The notes under the pieces are model-generated. The model saw only the letters and a program-made list of their open reading frames with translations, did not search any database and was not told where the DNA came from. A stretch of 64,000 bases of DNA from JBDWFY01 sp965275915 (GTDB taxonomy: Bacteria; Pseudomonadota; Alphaproteobacteria; Rhizobiales; Stappiaceae), in contig CBDHYI010000007.1 in NCBI GenBank assembly GCA_965275915.1, positions 682,001 to 746,000 of the forward strand, written 5' to 3'. A program made the translations under genes and the position numbers. Positions 1 through 8,715 of the stretch are shown in pieces (positions within the stretch are counted from its first letter, which is position 1; each line of letters opens with the position of its first letter).

Positions 1-113
1 AGCCGTGCGTTCAACGCATCGCTTTCCGCTTTCTCAAGTCCCTGATGTGCAGCGAGCAGTTCGTCGTAAAAGCCGTCAGGATCCGGAATGTTCGGTGAAA
101 GACTTAGATCCAT
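1..113 (-). CDS. DUF2783 family small protein (3' end outside window)
   Basis: The visible 37 codons begin MDLSLSPNIPDPDGFYDELL and continue into a helix containing AHQGLEKAESDALNARL. I recognise this as a DUF2783-type small protein, a family often encoded beside aromatic FAD monooxygenases. Its function is not established. The ATG is three bases after the stop of the FAD monooxygenase gene, so it is almost certainly the last visible gene of the homogentisate operon and translationally coupled to it. The C-terminal half lies beyond the left edge. The family name is from memory of the NIPDPDGFY and ALNARL patterns; a profile search would settle it. Confidence 0.75.
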   Translation of the reverse strand, partial: MDLSLSPNIPDPDGFYDELLAAHQGLEKAESDALNAR

Positions 114-116
114 GGT

Positions 117-1754
117 TCAGTTTCCCTTGCCAAGCGCAATATTAAGTGCCGCGACAATGTCTTCCTCTTCCGCTCTCTGCCATCGCGCGGCAACATGCTG
201 ATCGGGACGGACCAGATATATCGCGCAATTCGCATCGCCCAGATAACGGTCGGCCAATGAACCCGTTGGATCATCCTGCTGAGTGTTCAAATGCAATCGG
301 TTGATCGCTATCCCCGCGACATCGTCAAGGTCCGGTGCGTCGATGTTAATACCCAGCAGAGTGAATGCTCCGGGCAGGCGGTCCAGCAGAAACCCGTTTG
401 ACAGCGGGGCGTCGACGCAGGGTGCGCCAACACGCGTGCGCACCGGCACTTTCAAACCATCGGGGCCATTCAGCGACCCGCCATCATACACGGCCGGCAC
501 CGAAAGACGGCCTGAATTCACCAACGGGCGTGCAAACGGGTAATGCTCGGCGAGGTCAAGCACGGCGTTGCGGAAAATCTTGCTGATCTCACTCTTTGGG
601 GTAAGAAAATCGGTTGCACGGGTCGAATTCAGAATATTTTCATCCGCTGCAAGGACCCGCTCCTCGGAATAGGAGTCCAAAAGGGTCTCCGGTGCGTGGC
701 CCCGTATGACAAAATCCAACTTCCAGACAAGATTATCTGCATCCTGAATTCCGGAATTCGCCCCCCGCGCCCCAAACGGAGACACCTGATGCGCACTGTC
801 ACCGGCAAACAGCACGCGGCCATGCCGGAATTCTTTCATCCGGCGGCACTGGAAGGTGTAGATCGAGGTCCATTCCAGATCATATTCCGGAACGTATCCG
901 GCCTGACTGGACAACATCGCATCCACCCTCTCCCGGATCTTTTCAGGATCAAGTTCCGCTTTTCGGTCAATATCCCAACCGAGCTGGAAATCGATGCGCC
1001 AGATGTCGTCCGGTTGCTTATGCAAAAGCGCGGACTGACCGCTTCCCTTGAACGGCGGCTCGAACCAGAACCATCGTTCTGTCGGAAAATCGGCCTTCAT
1101 TTTTACATCGGCAATCAGAAAGTTATCTTCAAACACGCGGCCTTCGAAGCTCAGACCCATCATGTCCCGGACCGGAGAATGTGCTCCGTCACAGGCGACA
1201 ACCCAATCTGCCTCAATATCATAAGGTCCGTCCGGCGTATCGACTGAAAGCAGAACAAAGTCACCTTCATCGGAGAGCGCGGTGACCGCGTTCTGACCGC
1301 GAATCTCAATCGGTGCGCCTTCCTGCTGAGCCGCTCTGACTTCTTCGACGAGGAACTTTTCAAAATAGGGTTGCTGCAGGTTGATGAACGCCGGGTTCCG
1401 GTGCCCTTCTTCCGGCAGGAGATTGAATTCAAAAACTTTTTTGTCGCCGTGAAAGACCTTGCCCACATTCCAGACGACGCCTTTGTCAACCATGCCGGAA
1501 CCGGCCTCCAACCGGTCGGCGATCTCCAGTGTCCGTTTTGCGAAGCAAATGGCGCGGCTGCCGTGGCCGACCCCTTCGTGATCGTCCAGCACCAGAACAG
1601 GTGTTCCCTTTCGGCCCAGGTCCAATGCCGTCGCCATGCCGATCGGACCGCCCCCGACAATCACAACCGGATGGCGCTGCGGCGGCATCGTCTGTGCCGC
1701 GACCTTCTGGTACGGATAGAGCCTGAAGGCGATATGGTATCTGACATCGACCAT
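117..1754 (-). CDS. FAD-dependent aromatic monooxygenase (MhpA/PheA-type)
   Basis: This 545-residue flavoprotein hydroxylase has the class A layout: a dinucleotide-binding GGGPIG at residues 34-39, the CDGAHSPVRD (DG) motif near the middle and AGDSAHQVSPFGARG (GD motif) around residues 315-330. Such enzymes use NAD(P)H and O2 to hydroxylate phenols in the cytoplasm. It sits in the homogentisate operon, so a plausible but unproven role is making homogentisate or a related hydroquinone from a phenolic acid such as 3-hydroxyphenylacetate. The start is supported by GGGAGG a few bases upstream. It could equally act on another phenol, since substrate cannot be read from the motifs. Confidence 0.85.
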   Translation of the reverse strand: MVDVRYHIAFRLYPYQKVAAQTMPPQRHPVVIVGGGPIGMATALDLGRKGTPVLVLDDHEGVGHGSRAICFAKRTLEIADRLEAGSGMVDKGVVWNVGKVFHGDKKVFEFNLLPEEGHRNPAFINLQQPYFEKFLVEEVRAAQQEGAPIEIRGQNAVTALSDEGDFVLLSVDTPDGPYDIEADWVVACDGAHSPVRDMMGLSFEGRVFEDNFLIADVKMKADFPTERWFWFEPPFKGSGQSALLHKQPDDIWRIDFQLGWDIDRKAELDPEKIRERVDAMLSSQAGYVPEYDLEWTSIYTFQCRRMKEFRHGRVLFAGDSAHQVSPFGARGANSGIQDADNLVWKLDFVIRGHAPETLLDSYSEERVLAADENILNSTRATDFLTPKSEISKIFRNAVLDLAEHYPFARPLVNSGRLSVPAVYDGGSLNGPDGLKVPVRTRVGAPCVDAPLSNGFLLDRLPGAFTLLGINIDAPDLDDVAGIAINRLHLNTQQDDPTGSLADRYLGDANCAIYLVRPDQHVAARWQRAEEEDIVAALNIALGKGN

Positions 1755-1779
1755 CCGTCATCCTCCCTGTTTTTGCGGC

Positions 1780-2730
1780 TTATCCCTGCAACTGATCCCA
1801 CATTTCAAGATCTCTTGCCGCCGTCCAGATGCGAGGCGTGTCGATGCCACGTGCTTCATCAAACGCCCGGGCGACATTGAAAGGCAGGCAGTGTTCGTAG
1901 ATCGCATAATCATCAAACTTGGGGTCGCAGGCGGCCCGCACCGCGTCCCAGGCTTCCTTGAGCGTTCCGCCGCGCGCTGCGACTCTGGCAGCCGGACGAT
2001 AGGTGCTGTCCACGAAATCACGCGTGCTCTCGATGGCCTTGTTGACCATCTCCTGCCCCACAAGTGCGTCACCGCGCCCCGGCGCAATGGCATCGACATC
2101 GTAGGCTTTGATGGCATCAAGCGTCCTTCCCCAGTCGCCGAAGTGGCCGTCGCCGCAATAGCAGGCGGAATGATATTCAACGATATCGCCAGTAAACATC
2201 ACGTTCTGATCCGGGACGTAAATCACCGCATCACCGGCCGTATGCGCCCGGCCGAGATGTCTGATGTCGATGCGCCGTTTGCCCAGATAGACTGTCATGC
2301 TGTCCGAGAAAGTGGTGGTTGGCCAAGTCAGTCCGGGGATACTTTCGTGTCCTTCAAACAGACGTGGAAAGCGTTGAAATTCGCTGTCCCAGTCTTCCTG
2401 CCCGCGCTCGACAACCATCGCCCGCGCCGCATCGGACATGATGATCTGATCTGCACCATAGGCGGACGCGCCCAAAACACGAACGGCGTGGTAGTGCGTA
2501 AGAACCAGATGGCTGATCGGCTTGTCGGTGACCTCCCGCACTTTCTCAATCACTTTGCCCGCCAGCCGGGGCGTCGCCTGAGCCTCGACGATCATTACGC
2601 TGTCATCGCCGATGATGACGCCCGAGTTCGGATCCCCCTCAGCGGTAAACGCCCAAAGCCCCTCCCCGACCTCCTCAAAGGTGATTGTCTTTTCAGTAAG
2701 ATCGCCCTGCGACGCAAATGCCTTTGCCAT
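1780..2730 (-). CDS. Metallo-beta-lactamase-fold protein with altered metal motif
   Basis: A 316-residue MBL-fold protein. The usual HxHxDH metal motif is replaced by HYHAVR (in LTHYHAVRVLG), while a later AHTAGDAV histidine and a TGDIVEY aspartate remain. The loss of the Asp and last His suggests reduced metal occupancy or a different chemistry; I recall relatives with the same HYHAVR, so it may be a subfamily trait. It lies between fahA and the FAD monooxygenase with short gaps and an AAAGGA site before the ATG, so it is co-transcribed with tyrosine/homogentisate genes. A hydrolase or lactonase acting on a pathway by-product is possible; no substrate can be claimed. Confidence 0.8.
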   Translation of the reverse strand: MAKAFASQGDLTEKTITFEEVGEGLWAFTAEGDPNSGVIIGDDSVMIVEAQATPRLAGKVIEKVREVTDKPISHLVLTHYHAVRVLGASAYGADQIIMSDAARAMVVERGQEDWDSEFQRFPRLFEGHESIPGLTWPTTTFSDSMTVYLGKRRIDIRHLGRAHTAGDAVIYVPDQNVMFTGDIVEYHSACYCGDGHFGDWGRTLDAIKAYDVDAIAPGRGDALVGQEMVNKAIESTRDFVDSTYRPAARVAARGGTLKEAWDAVRAACDPKFDDYAIYEHCLPFNVARAFDEARGIDTPRIWTAARDLEMWDQLQG

Positions 2731-2735
2731 GTGTC

Positions 2736-3989
2736 TTATCCTTTAAACGGGTCTTCAAGAGCGGGCAGCACCGTGCCTGTGCAGTCGCCGAAGCCGATCT
2801 GGTATCCGTCGCCCTTTGCAGTGCCCGTCAGTGTCAATGTATCACCATCCTCGATAAAGCTGCGGCTTGCTCCCGACGAGAGCGTCAAAGGCTCCTTTCC
2901 GCCCCAGCTCAACTCAAGCAGCGAGCCGCGATTGCCTTTTTCAGGGCCTGAGATGGTACCCGATCCCAGAAGGTCACCAACCCGCATCGGGCAACCGCTT
3001 GTCGTGTGATGTGCCAGCTGCTGGGCTGCTGAATAGTACATCTCGCGGTAGTTTGTGCAGGCAATAACTTCCGGCGCGCCACCCTCAGGCGCCAGGGTCA
3101 CAAGAAGATCGATGTCAAACAGCATGGGGCCGGTGTCGCGCAGATGCGGCAGCAGCTCCTTTTCCCGCGCAGGCGTTTCGCACCGGAACGGCTCCAGTGC
3201 CGCTGCCGTAACGATCCATGGACCGATCGACGTAGCAGTCGCCTTGGATTGAAACGGGCCGAGCGGCTGATATTCCCAAGCCTGAATGTCGCGCGCCGAC
3301 CAGTCATTGAGAAGCACGTAACCAAAAATATTCGCATCCGCCTGATCGACGGTAACCGGCCCTTCTGAGGGCTGCCCGACGATTGCACCCAGTTCCAGTT
3401 CGATATCGAAGCGCTGCGAGGGTGCCCAACGCGGAACTTCGTCATTGAGACCTTTCAATTGGCCCCATGGGCGGTGGATATCGGTACCGGAAACAACGAC
3501 GGAAGACGCCCTCCCGTTATACCCGATGGGAATATGCAGCCAGTTCGGAGGCAGGGCATTTTCAGGTCCGCGAAACATCGTCCCCACATTGAACGCATGA
3601 TGTCTGCCGGAATAAAAATCGGTAAACTCCGTCACCACGATCGGCAGATGCATTGTCGCATCACTCCGTCTGACCAGGAGCGGCTCCGCCCTGGGCCGAT
3701 CGGCGCTGCCTTGTGCCAAAATCTCTGTCAGTCGGTTCCGCAATTCCGCCCATTTCGCCTGCCCCAGCGCCATAAACGCATTCCAGGACGGCTCTGTGAA
3801 CACCCCGCCAAAGGCGATAACGCCATTCGCCTCAAGCGCTTGAACATCCAGAACATAGTCACCGATCGCCACTCCGCAACGCGGTTCGCTGCCGTCAGTG
3901 GAGAAAACGCCGTATGGCAGGTTGTTCAAAGGAAAAATCGTGCCGGGACTGTTGGCACTCTCCACCCAGGATCGTTTCAATTGTGTCAT
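2736..3989 (-). CDS. fahA: Fumarylacetoacetase
   Basis: This enzyme hydrolyses fumarylacetoacetate to fumarate and acetoacetate, the last step of homogentisate breakdown. The 417-residue length matches the family. The N-terminal SH3-like domain (SPGTIFPLNNLPYGVF) is followed by the catalytic FAH domain with FYSGRHHAFNVGTMFRG, the E-x-E type metal site in DIELELGAIVG and the conserved LLNDWSARDIQAWEYQPLGPF. I chose the ATG giving MTQLKRSW; an upstream GTG at 3998 would add three residues. It follows maiA by about a dozen bases, and the order hmgA-maiA-fahA makes the assignment firm. Confidence 0.96.
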   Translation of the reverse strand: MTQLKRSWVESANSPGTIFPLNNLPYGVFSTDGSEPRCGVAIGDYVLDVQALEANGVIAFGGVFTEPSWNAFMALGQAKWAELRNRLTEILAQGSADRPRAEPLLVRRSDATMHLPIVVTEFTDFYSGRHHAFNVGTMFRGPENALPPNWLHIPIGYNGRASSVVVSGTDIHRPWGQLKGLNDEVPRWAPSQRFDIELELGAIVGQPSEGPVTVDQADANIFGYVLLNDWSARDIQAWEYQPLGPFQSKATATSIGPWIVTAAALEPFRCETPAREKELLPHLRDTGPMLFDIDLLVTLAPEGGAPEVIACTNYREMYYSAAQQLAHHTTSGCPMRVGDLLGSGTISGPEKGNRGSLLELSWGGKEPLTLSSGASRSFIEDGDTLTLTGTAKGDGYQIGFGDCTGTVLPALEDPFKG

Positions 3990-4001
3990 GCTAACCACGT
4001 C

Positions 4002-4646
4002 TTATTGAATTTCTGTTTGAGCATCAGGCTGTTTGTCAGGATGCGCAGCCGCAATTGCAGGCACTGCAAGACAGGCATTCTCCACCCTCGTAACCTTCGC
4101 AAACCGGTTCAGGTCCAGTCCCCATCGCCGGGCATTATAGACCTGCGCCAGAATGCAGATATCGGCGAGGTCCGGTGCATCCCCAAAAGCAAAGGGGGTG
4201 TCCTCCGCAATCTGCGCTTCAAGTGAAGTGAAGCCCTCACGCATCCAGTGGAGCATCCAGTCCTGCACCTGCTCGCTGTCGGCATCAAAGCGGGACTTGA
4301 GCTCTCCGACAACGCGCAGATTATTGACCGGGTGGATGTCCATAGCCACCGTATATGCGGCGGCCAGGACCTTTGCGCGTTCCAGCGCATCCACCGGAAG
4401 TAAGCGCGGCTCGCCAACCATGGCGTCCAGATAGTCGACAATAGCCATGGATTGGGTCAACACCGTGCCGTCATCAAGCACCAGTGTGGGAACACCTTTG
4501 CCGGGGTTCAGCGAAAGATAGTCCGGCTCTCTTTGCGCTCCGGCTAACAAGTCCACCGGCACCGTTTCGTAAGCCACGCCCTTGAGGTTCAGCGCTGCCC
4601 GGACACGATAGGATGTTGTGGAACGCCAATAACTGTAAAGCTTCAT
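4002..4646 (-). CDS. maiA: Maleylacetoacetate isomerase (zeta-class GST)
   Basis: This 214-residue glutathione-dependent enzyme isomerises maleylacetoacetate to fumarylacetoacetate. It has the thioredoxin-fold N-terminus with YSYWRSTTSYRVRAALNLKG, in which the usual SSCS catalytic segment reads STTS, a GSH-contact stretch QSMAIVDYLD, and an all-helical C-terminal half. The SSC-to-STT change removes the common cysteine, but the serine/threonine acid that polarises glutathione may be kept. The start overlaps the hmgA stop (ATGA), showing tight coupling. Placement between hmgA and fahA makes a different GST function unlikely. Confidence 0.93.
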   Translation of the reverse strand: MKLYSYWRSTTSYRVRAALNLKGVAYETVPVDLLAGAQREPDYLSLNPGKGVPTLVLDDGTVLTQSMAIVDYLDAMVGEPRLLPVDALERAKVLAAAYTVAMDIHPVNNLRVVGELKSRFDADSEQVQDWMLHWMREGFTSLEAQIAEDTPFAFGDAPDLADICILAQVYNARRWGLDLNRFAKVTRVENACLAVPAIAAAHPDKQPDAQTEIQ

Positions 4647-6004
4647 TTTTGCCCCGGCGTACCGTCAAACTTCTTCTCCAGAGACGTCCAGCAATCGATA
4701 TAGCTGTCCTGGAGCGGCGCTTCCTTGCCCGCAAATTCCGTCAAATGTTGCGGAAACCGGGTTTCAAACATGAAGGACATGGTCTCGTCGAGTTTCTCGG
4801 GCCGCAAATCCGCGTTCGAAGCACCCTCAAAGGCATTCTTGTCGGGCCCGTGAGGCAGCATCATATTGTGCAGGCTCATCCCCCCCGGAACGAAACCCTC
4901 AGGCTTGGCGTCATACTGGCCATAGATGTTACCCATCAGTTCCGACATCACATTTTTATGGTACCAGGGCGGGCGGAACGTATCTTCCATGACCATCCAG
5001 CGTTCGCGAAACAGAACAAAATCGATATTGGCTGTTCCCGGTTGACCGGACGGCGCTGTGAGCACGGTGAAAATCGACGGATCAGGATGGTCAAACAGGA
5101 TCGCGCCGACGGGGCAGTAGGTCCGCAGATCGTATTTGACGGGCGCATAATTTCCGTGCCACGCGACGACATCGAGCGGTGAGTGGCCGATTTTGGTTTC
5201 GTGGAACTGGCCGCACCATTTCACGATAACCGTCGAAGGCGCTTCGCGGTCTTCGAACGCAGCAACCGGTGCCTTGAAATCGCGCCGGTTGGCCATGCAA
5301 TTGGCCCCGATCGGCCCCCTGCCCGGCAGTTCGAACTTCTGCCCGTAATTCTCGCAGACAAACCCGCGGCACGGTCCCTCGCGCACTTCAACGCGGTACA
5401 GCAATCCGCGCGGCAAAATCGCTATTTCCTTTGGTTCAAGATCTATGATGCCCAACTCGGTACAGAACCGCAATGCGCCCTCCTGCGGCACCACCAGCAA
5501 CTCGGAATCCGCTGAATAGAAATACGCATCCTTCATGCTTTCGGTCACAAGATAGATATGGCTGGCCATGCCAACCTGGGTGTTCACATCGCCCGCCGTT
5601 GTCATCGTCCGCATGCCCGTCAGCCAGGTCAGCGGCATATCCGCATGCGGAACAGGGTCCCACCGATACTGGCCAAGACTGATAACATCATCGACGATAT
5701 TGGGTGCCGATTTCCAGTAGGGAACATCAATCTTTTCATAGCGGTGAGAGTGCTTCACCGAAGGACGGATCCGGTAACACCAGGTTCGCTCATTCTGGTG
5801 GCTGGGCGCGGTAAACGCCGTGCCGCTGAGCTGCTCACCGTAAAGACCGTAATTGCATTTCTGCGGGCTGTTCATCCCCTGGGGCAGAGCATCGGGCAGA
5901 GCTTCTGTTTCGTAATCATTGCCGAAGCCGGGCATATAGCCCTGGTGCGGACCTGACAATGAAGGCGCCTGAATCATCTGCCCGGACGGTGTCTGTTTGT
6001 TCAT
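4643..6004 (-). CDS. hmgA: Homogentisate 1,2-dioxygenase
   Basis: The first operon gene encodes the non-haem iron dioxygenase that opens the homogentisate ring to maleylacetoacetate. Iron ligands are visible in PWYHKNVMSELMG (His and Glu) and SLHNMMLPHGPD (His). The N-terminal YMPGFGNDYETEALPDALP and NYGLYGEQLSGTAFT are characteristic. I start at the ATG of MNKQTPSGQ, preceded by GGAGGACCAG; two upstream in-frame ATGs at 6019 and 6016 lack a ribosome site. The predicted length of 453 residues fits the family. It is read divergently from a MarR gene across 87 bases holding two palindromes. Confidence 0.97.
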   Translation of the reverse strand: MNKQTPSGQMIQAPSLSGPHQGYMPGFGNDYETEALPDALPQGMNSPQKCNYGLYGEQLSGTAFTAPSHQNERTWCYRIRPSVKHSHRYEKIDVPYWKSAPNIVDDVISLGQYRWDPVPHADMPLTWLTGMRTMTTAGDVNTQVGMASHIYLVTESMKDAYFYSADSELLVVPQEGALRFCTELGIIDLEPKEIAILPRGLLYRVEVREGPCRGFVCENYGQKFELPGRGPIGANCMANRRDFKAPVAAFEDREAPSTVIVKWCGQFHETKIGHSPLDVVAWHGNYAPVKYDLRTYCPVGAILFDHPDPSIFTVLTAPSGQPGTANIDFVLFRERWMVMEDTFRPPWYHKNVMSELMGNIYGQYDAKPEGFVPGGMSLHNMMLPHGPDKNAFEGASNADLRPEKLDETMSFMFETRFPQHLTEFAGKEAPLQDSYIDCWTSLEKKFDGTPGQK

Positions 6005-6030
6005 CTGGTCCTCCATCACTAATACTAAAG

Positions 6031-6057
6031 ACTGACGTATCAGTTACTTTTGTAACT
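6031..6057. promoter_or_regulatory. Stacked palindromes in hmgA-marR promoter region
   Basis: Two perfect inverted repeats overlap here: ACTGA-CGTA-TCAGT at 6031-6044 and AGTTAC-TTTT-GTAACT at 6042-6057. They lie between the divergent hmgA and MarR genes, 27 to 53 bases upstream of the hmgA ATG. MarR dimers bind such short dyads, and homogentisate is a common effector of regulators of this operon in other bacteria. That this MarR binds here is inference. Confidence 0.6.
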
Positions 6058-6091
6058 AACAACAAAGAGACGTGGTCAAGGGACACAAAAA

Positions 6092-6517
6092 ATGGACTTT
6101 TCATTACCGCACTTCCTGCCCTACCTGCTCAATCAGGCGGCTGAATCGGCCAGTGCAGAGTTCCAGGCCTACTACCGCGGGCGATACGGGATGCTGCGGA
6201 CCGAATGGCGTGTTCTGTTCCATCTTGGATGCTATGGCGAATTGTCGGCGAAAGAAATCTGTGTCCGGGCAGCAATTCACAAGACAAAGGTCAGCCGCGC
6301 CGTCCGCGCACTGGAACAGAAACGGTTTCTTAAACGCAAGACCGACCCGGATGACCGGCGCATTGAACATTTGTCGCTGACTGCACGCGGCCTCTCTGTC
6401 TTCGACGATCTGAGCACAGCGGCCGAAAACTATGAAGCCAAACTTACGCATCTGTTTTCACACGACGAACTGGCGCAGCTTCGTCTGTCTCTCCTGAAAC
6501 TGATCGATCGGAAGTGA
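6092..6517 (+). CDS. MarR family regulator of the homogentisate operon
   Basis: A 141-residue winged-helix protein. The recognition region GELSAKEICVRAAIHKTKVSRAVRALEQKRFL is followed by the wing KRKTDPDDRRIEHLSLT, typical of MarR. It is transcribed away from hmgA, and an AAGGGA site precedes the ATG. The likely role is a repressor released by homogentisate or another phenolic acid, acting at the palindromes between the two genes. The DNA-binding fold is seen directly; the ligand is inferred from the neighbours. Confidence 0.9.
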   Translation: MDFSLPHFLPYLLNQAAESASAEFQAYYRGRYGMLRTEWRVLFHLGCYGELSAKEICVRAAIHKTKVSRAVRALEQKRFLKRKTDPDDRRIEHLSLTARGLSVFDDLSTAAENYEAKLTHLFSHDELAQLRLSLLKLIDRK

Positions 6518-6644
6518 AAAGTAAAAAGCTCCCGGGCAACATCGGCCAGCGCCGATCGGGCTCCCGCTTCCAGGGCTACCGAAGTTTTTCTCCGTTGATC
6601 CGGGCAAGAGAAACACCGCCGCAAACCCGGTTATCAGGAATTTC

Positions 6645-7529
6645 CTAAGCCTGTTTATTCGTCATCCGGCGCCTTGACGCCTCGTCCATTCGTCGATCAA
6701 TGAAGTCCTTTGCGTGCGACGCAAGCTTGTCATTATCGCTCCACATATTCCTCCAAATACCGCACGCCAGTGACAGGGATTCATCGACAACGGTACTGGA
6801 GAAACTCTCGAACACGATGTCATTCCGGTAGTCGATGTCGAGCAGAGCATCGAAAATGAGATCAAAATCGATCGTTCCGTCGCCAAGGAAACCTCTGTGC
6901 GATTCACCGATGTGAAAATATCCGATTTTTTCGCCCGCCAGACGGATCGCGGCAGCGGGGTTCGCTTCCTCGATCTGCATATGAAATGTATCCAGGTGGA
7001 GCTTCACATGAGACGACCCGGTGTCGTCCAGAAATTTCAGGCCCTGCGCGGCCGTGTTCAGAAGATTGGTCTCAAATCGATTGACAACCTCAAGAACAAG
7101 ATCGATGCTGGCCTGATGCGCCAATTCCCCGGTTTGAGCGATCGCCTCCACGGAATTCTTCCAACCTTCGGCTGTCGGCATCCGGTTATATTTCGTATGG
7201 GCGGAATAGAGTATTCCGCCGAGCTTGGTTCCGCCAATATCTCTGACGGCGTGAACGCAGTCGGCAAGAAGACTTTTGCCGGCCTGCACCGCATCCCGGT
7301 CGGTACTTGAGATATCCGTTGAAAGGGACAGGCCCATCGTCACACCAATCTCGACATCAAGGTCAGCAGCCTTTTTTGACAGCCGGTCAAGATCGAAGCG
7401 TTCAGGTCTGAGATAGGCAAATTCGATCGCCCTGAAACCATGTTCGGCTGTTCGTTCGAGCGCGGATTCCAAGCCTTCCTGGCTGTTTCCATCGGTCCAA
7501 ACAAACGAGTGAATGCCGAGGCGCCCCAT
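6645..7529 (-). CDS. D-tagatose/D-psicose 3-epimerase-like TIM barrel
   Basis: This 294-residue sugar epimerase-type TIM barrel carries metal-ligand segments matching ketose 3-epimerases: EVVNRFETNLLNT (Glu), KLHLDTFHMQIEE (Asp), YFHIGESHRG (His) and VFESFSS (Glu). These enzymes interconvert D-tagatose with D-sorbose and D-fructose with D-psicose through a metal-bound enediolate. It is the last gene of the leftward polyol operon after the ABC ATPase. The operon also has a tagatose-type kinase and a GatZ-like protein across the promoter, which supports ketohexose interconversion. An AP-endonuclease-family isomerase on another sugar remains possible. Confidence 0.8.
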   Translation of the reverse strand: MGRLGIHSFVWTDGNSQEGLESALERTAEHGFRAIEFAYLRPERFDLDRLSKKAADLDVEIGVTMGLSLSTDISSTDRDAVQAGKSLLADCVHAVRDIGGTKLGGILYSAHTKYNRMPTAEGWKNSVEAIAQTGELAHQASIDLVLEVVNRFETNLLNTAAQGLKFLDDTGSSHVKLHLDTFHMQIEEANPAAAIRLAGEKIGYFHIGESHRGFLGDGTIDFDLIFDALLDIDYRNDIVFESFSSTVVDESLSLACGIWRNMWSDNDKLASHAKDFIDRRMDEASRRRMTNKQA

Positions 7530-7642
7530 ACCGTTTTCCTCCCCTTTTCCACTTCATTCGGTGAAGAGCCCATTGTCAGAGCCGGCCGAAATCCGTTCGT
7601 GAAAGGCATCTGCAAGCCGAGCGCCGGTATCTTTGCACGCCG

Positions 7643-8704
7643 TCAAAGATGTTGTTCCGTCTTCAAGTCGAACAGATGCACATCTGCCGGATCGATGTGA
7701 AATCCGATCGTCTCGCCCGGCTTTGCCGAAATACGCTCCTTCACCACCGCATCGATCAGTTCCGGTCCGTATTTTGCAAAGATCTGGGTTTCCGATCCGG
7801 TCGGTTCGACAACCACGACATTCACCGGTATCCCGTTGCTGTCGATCGAAATATTTTCCGGCCGGATACCGTAAATGAGCTCTTGCCCCTCATCCGCAGA
7901 GACCTCCGGAATGGGGAGTTGAAGCCCGCCGGCTGTGACGAAGCACTTCTTGTGTTCTTGTGTTTCTATGTGTCCTTTGATGAAGTTCATCGCAGGAGAC
8001 CCGATGAACCCGGCGACAAATACATTGGCGGGATGGTCGTAGAGGTCGAGAGGCGTTCCGATCTGCTCGACTTTGCCATCCCGCATAACAACAATCTTGT
8101 CGGCCATCGTCATCGCTTCGATTTGATCGTGAGTGACGTAAACGATGGTGGTCTTGAGCCGTTGATGGAGTTCTTTGATCTCCACCCGCATGGTGACCCG
8201 GAGTTTCGCATCCAGGTTGGAAAGCGGTTCATCGAAGAGGAAAACCTGCGGGTCCCGTACGATCGCCCGCCCCATTGCGACCCGCTGCCGCTGGCCGCCG
8301 GATAGCTGCTTCGGGTACCGGTCCAGATATGGCGCCAAATCGAGAATTTCCGCCGCCTTTTGAACCTTCTCCTTGATCTCCTGCGCTGGCCTCTTGGCCA
8401 TTTTGAGGGGAAAACCGATATTGTTGAAAACTGTTTTGTGCGGATAGAGAGCATAGGACTGAAACACCATGGCGATGTCCCGGTCTTTGGGCATCACGTC
8501 ATTCACAATCCTGCCGCCGATCGAAATCGTGCCGGACGTGATCTGCTCCAGCCCGGCCAACATCCTCAGCAAAGTCGATTTCCCGCATCCCGATGGACCG
8601 ACAAGGACAACAAACTCCCCGTCCTCAATGTCAACGCTGACGCCGTGCATGACCTGCAGGTTGCCGTATTTTTTTACAACGTTTTCGATTCTTACGTCGG
8701 CCAA
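7643..8704 (-). CDS. Carbohydrate ABC transporter ATPase (MalK/UgpC/SmoK type)
   Basis: A 353-residue ATPase with Walker A GPSGCGKST, Q-loop FQSYALYPH, signature LSGGQRQR, Walker B FLFDEPLSNLD and switch YVTHDQ, followed by a C-terminal OB/TOBE regulatory domain of the kind found in MalK-like importers. It starts at TTG preceded by AAGGA, 11 bases after the polyol dehydrogenase. It should power the two permeases encoded further upstream in the same operon and is the only ATPase in the locus, so the assignment is secure. The sugar specificity belongs to the binding protein. Confidence 0.95.
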   Translation of the reverse strand: MADVRIENVVKKYGNLQVMHGVSVDIEDGEFVVLVGPSGCGKSTLLRMLAGLEQITSGTISIGGRIVNDVMPKDRDIAMVFQSYALYPHKTVFNNIGFPLKMAKRPAQEIKEKVQKAAEILDLAPYLDRYPKQLSGGQRQRVAMGRAIVRDPQVFLFDEPLSNLDAKLRVTMRVEIKELHQRLKTTIVYVTHDQIEAMTMADKIVVMRDGKVEQIGTPLDLYDHPANVFVAGFIGSPAMNFIKGHIETQEHKKCFVTAGGLQLPIPEVSADEGQELIYGIRPENISIDSNGIPVNVVVVEPTGSETQIFAKYGPELIDAVVKERISAKPGETIGFHIDPADVHLFDLKTEQHL

Positions 8705-8715
8705 TTGTATGTTCC

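Noticed and set aside
6541..6556. ATCGGC-CAGC-GCCGAT dyad after the MarR gene
   Set aside because: Only six pairs and no T run. A terminator role cannot be separated from chance.
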